NCBI RefSeq assembly: GCF_963526985.1 | Contig: NZ_CAURPW010000004.1 | Location: 133,382 to 197,381, forward strand | Length of the DNA stretch: 64,000 bases | Origin: an uncultured Campylobacter sp. | Lineage (GTDB): Bacteria > Campylobacterota > Campylobacteria > Campylobacterales > Campylobacteraceae | Direction: 5' to 3' | Shown here: piece by piece, positions 63,144-64,000 of the stretch | Position numbering within the stretch: position 1 is the stretch's first letter | How the letters are laid out: each line of letters opens with the position of its first letter | Notes under the pieces: model-generated | Seen by the model: only the letters and a program-made list of their open reading frames with translations | Told to the model about the DNA's origin: nothing | Databases searched by the model: none | Position numbers and translations under genes: made by a program

Positions 63144-64000
63144 CTCTTACTCCTTGCGCAAATTGAATTCATGCTGCAGGCAAAAGCTTTACTGCTTGGC
63201 TTCCATTTAGCCGCTACCGCCATCCTTTGGGTATGAGACGCACCCTAAAACTCTACTTCAAGGATTCCTATTTTTGTCTTTTTGCTTTACTTTCAGCAGT
63301 GCTATAAAATTACGATTTTCATCTCTTGCTATTTAATACCAAATTTGTCATTTTTACTCCAGAATAAGCTAAAAGAATAATGTCAAATGCTTATTTTCGA
63401 TCGAAAATTTTTACCCATCTTAGCTTTGAGTAGCCGTTTTTGTCTTTGGTCTTTCTATTTTTTCGCGGCAAGCTTCCTCTTTGCAATTCTCGTTAAAGTG
63501 AAAATAGTTTCATTCCGACTTGTCGATACGAAGCAGACAATAAAGCTCATTTTTTCCTACATAAATACCCACCGACATAAATTTAATGCCCTTTTGGATA
63601 ATTTTGATCTTGTTTAAAAATGGCAATTTACTGCTCTGCTAGCTCAGACCTTTAGTAGCGATGAAGTTTTTATTTAAACAACCGCCTAGCATTTAATGTC
63701 TTAACAAGATAAAAATTTAGCCATACATAATCTGTATTTATTGTTCTTTACTCTATCTCATTAACTGTATCCAAAGAATCTCATAATTTAATTACTATTG
63801 CAAAAATATTCAGCCATAACCATTTACTTCTATATTAAAAAATACAAACTTCGCCCGATATAACAACTCAACCTATCAACAGCAAATCAAGTACCCAAAC
63901 CACTACAATCAAAAAATAGTAGCCGCTAAAAAACTACACCCCACCCCAAAAACAAATTTGTAAAAACATACAATAGGTCGTAAAATAAACAAACTAAAAA
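63144..64000. other. End of the window: mostly non-coding island DNA
   Basis: No intact gene is supported. A plus-strand frame at 63387-63617 is Phe-rich and lies opposite the minus-strand fragment at 63420-63578, so I do not accept it. The last 200 bases are extremely AT-rich with short C-runs. Confidence 0.4.
63420..63578 (-). pseudogene. Small ORF with an in-frame TGA, possibly a phage Com-like protein
   Basis: ATG at 63578 with AAAAGGG ten bases upstream. It reads MSVGIYVGKNELYCLLRIDK, then SE and TGA (63510-63512). The same frame goes on with NYFHFNENCKEEACREKIER and PKTKTATQS to TAA at 63420. The second half is protein-like, with a C-x4-C pair. Mu-like phages have a small zinc-finger protein (Com) with a similar Cys-rich, basic tail, but the match is weak. 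Confidence 0.25.

Noticed and set aside
63387..63617. 76-codon plus-strand hydrophobic frame
   Set aside because: It lies opposite a more coding-like minus-strand fragment and has no ribosome site. Phe-rich content comes from AT-rich sequence.

Overview
The window looks like a chromosome segment of a Campylobacter from the oral, higher-GC group (C. rectus, C. showae, C. curvus or C. concisus type). The evidence is gene content and order, especially lon-bamD next to a divergent fliW and ileS, a 36-codon membrane gene, gatA and guaB in a row. TTG and GTG starts are common, promoters have Campylobacter-type -10 boxes, and intergenic DNA is crowded with the hexamer AAATTT. The species is an inference.

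Region by region. (1) 1-2714 is a decayed mobile-element edge: a primase-like gene running through three reading frames, a nested inverted repeat, and a 56-codon gene broken in a run of nine A just after its start. (2) 2855-12935 is a nearly complete sulfate-assimilation cluster: sulfite reductase, siroheme synthase, sulfate ABC transporter (sbp-cysT-cysW-cysA), iron-sulfur APS reductase and ATP sulfurylase (cysDN), with no APS kinase. (3) 13293-16908 holds lon and bamD, with fliW divergent. (4) 16909-23700 is visibly more AT-rich: three prepilin-like genes, a ribosome hibernation factor, and, facing them, a 1065-residue secreted protein that may be a MshQ-like tip adhesin. (5) 23896-32332 is housekeeping: ferrochelatase, an oxidoreductase, alaS, maf, and a class A penicillin-binding protein. 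(6) 32688-38977 has a frameshifted membrane-protein gene behind a C9A9 tract, a MATE transporter, a pflA-like flagellar motor gene and a protein with a NuoG-like tail. (7) 39062-42634 is an aspartate/C4-dicarboxylate module (racemase, dcuA, aspA). (8) 43078-60079 carries ileS, gatA, guaB, metX, xseB, a nitrilase-family gene, ppk2 and dsbD, plus one isolated and three tandem members of a small membrane-protein family that I could not match to a known family. (9) From tRNA-Gln(CTG) at 60393 to the end is a graveyard: an IS1595-type element interrupted by several 23-33 base insertions, a broken hicAB pair, an orphan phage terminase small subunit, and small phage-like fragments.

How the genes work together: region 2 should take sulfate to sulfide, and metX supplies the O-acetylhomoserine that can accept it. 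Aspartase, DcuA and the racemase turn amino-acid aspartate into fumarate for anaerobic respiration. The pilin-like block and the large secreted protein are the best candidate for a little-described surface system. The best candidates for new sequence biology are the short insertions in the transposase and the membrane-protein family.
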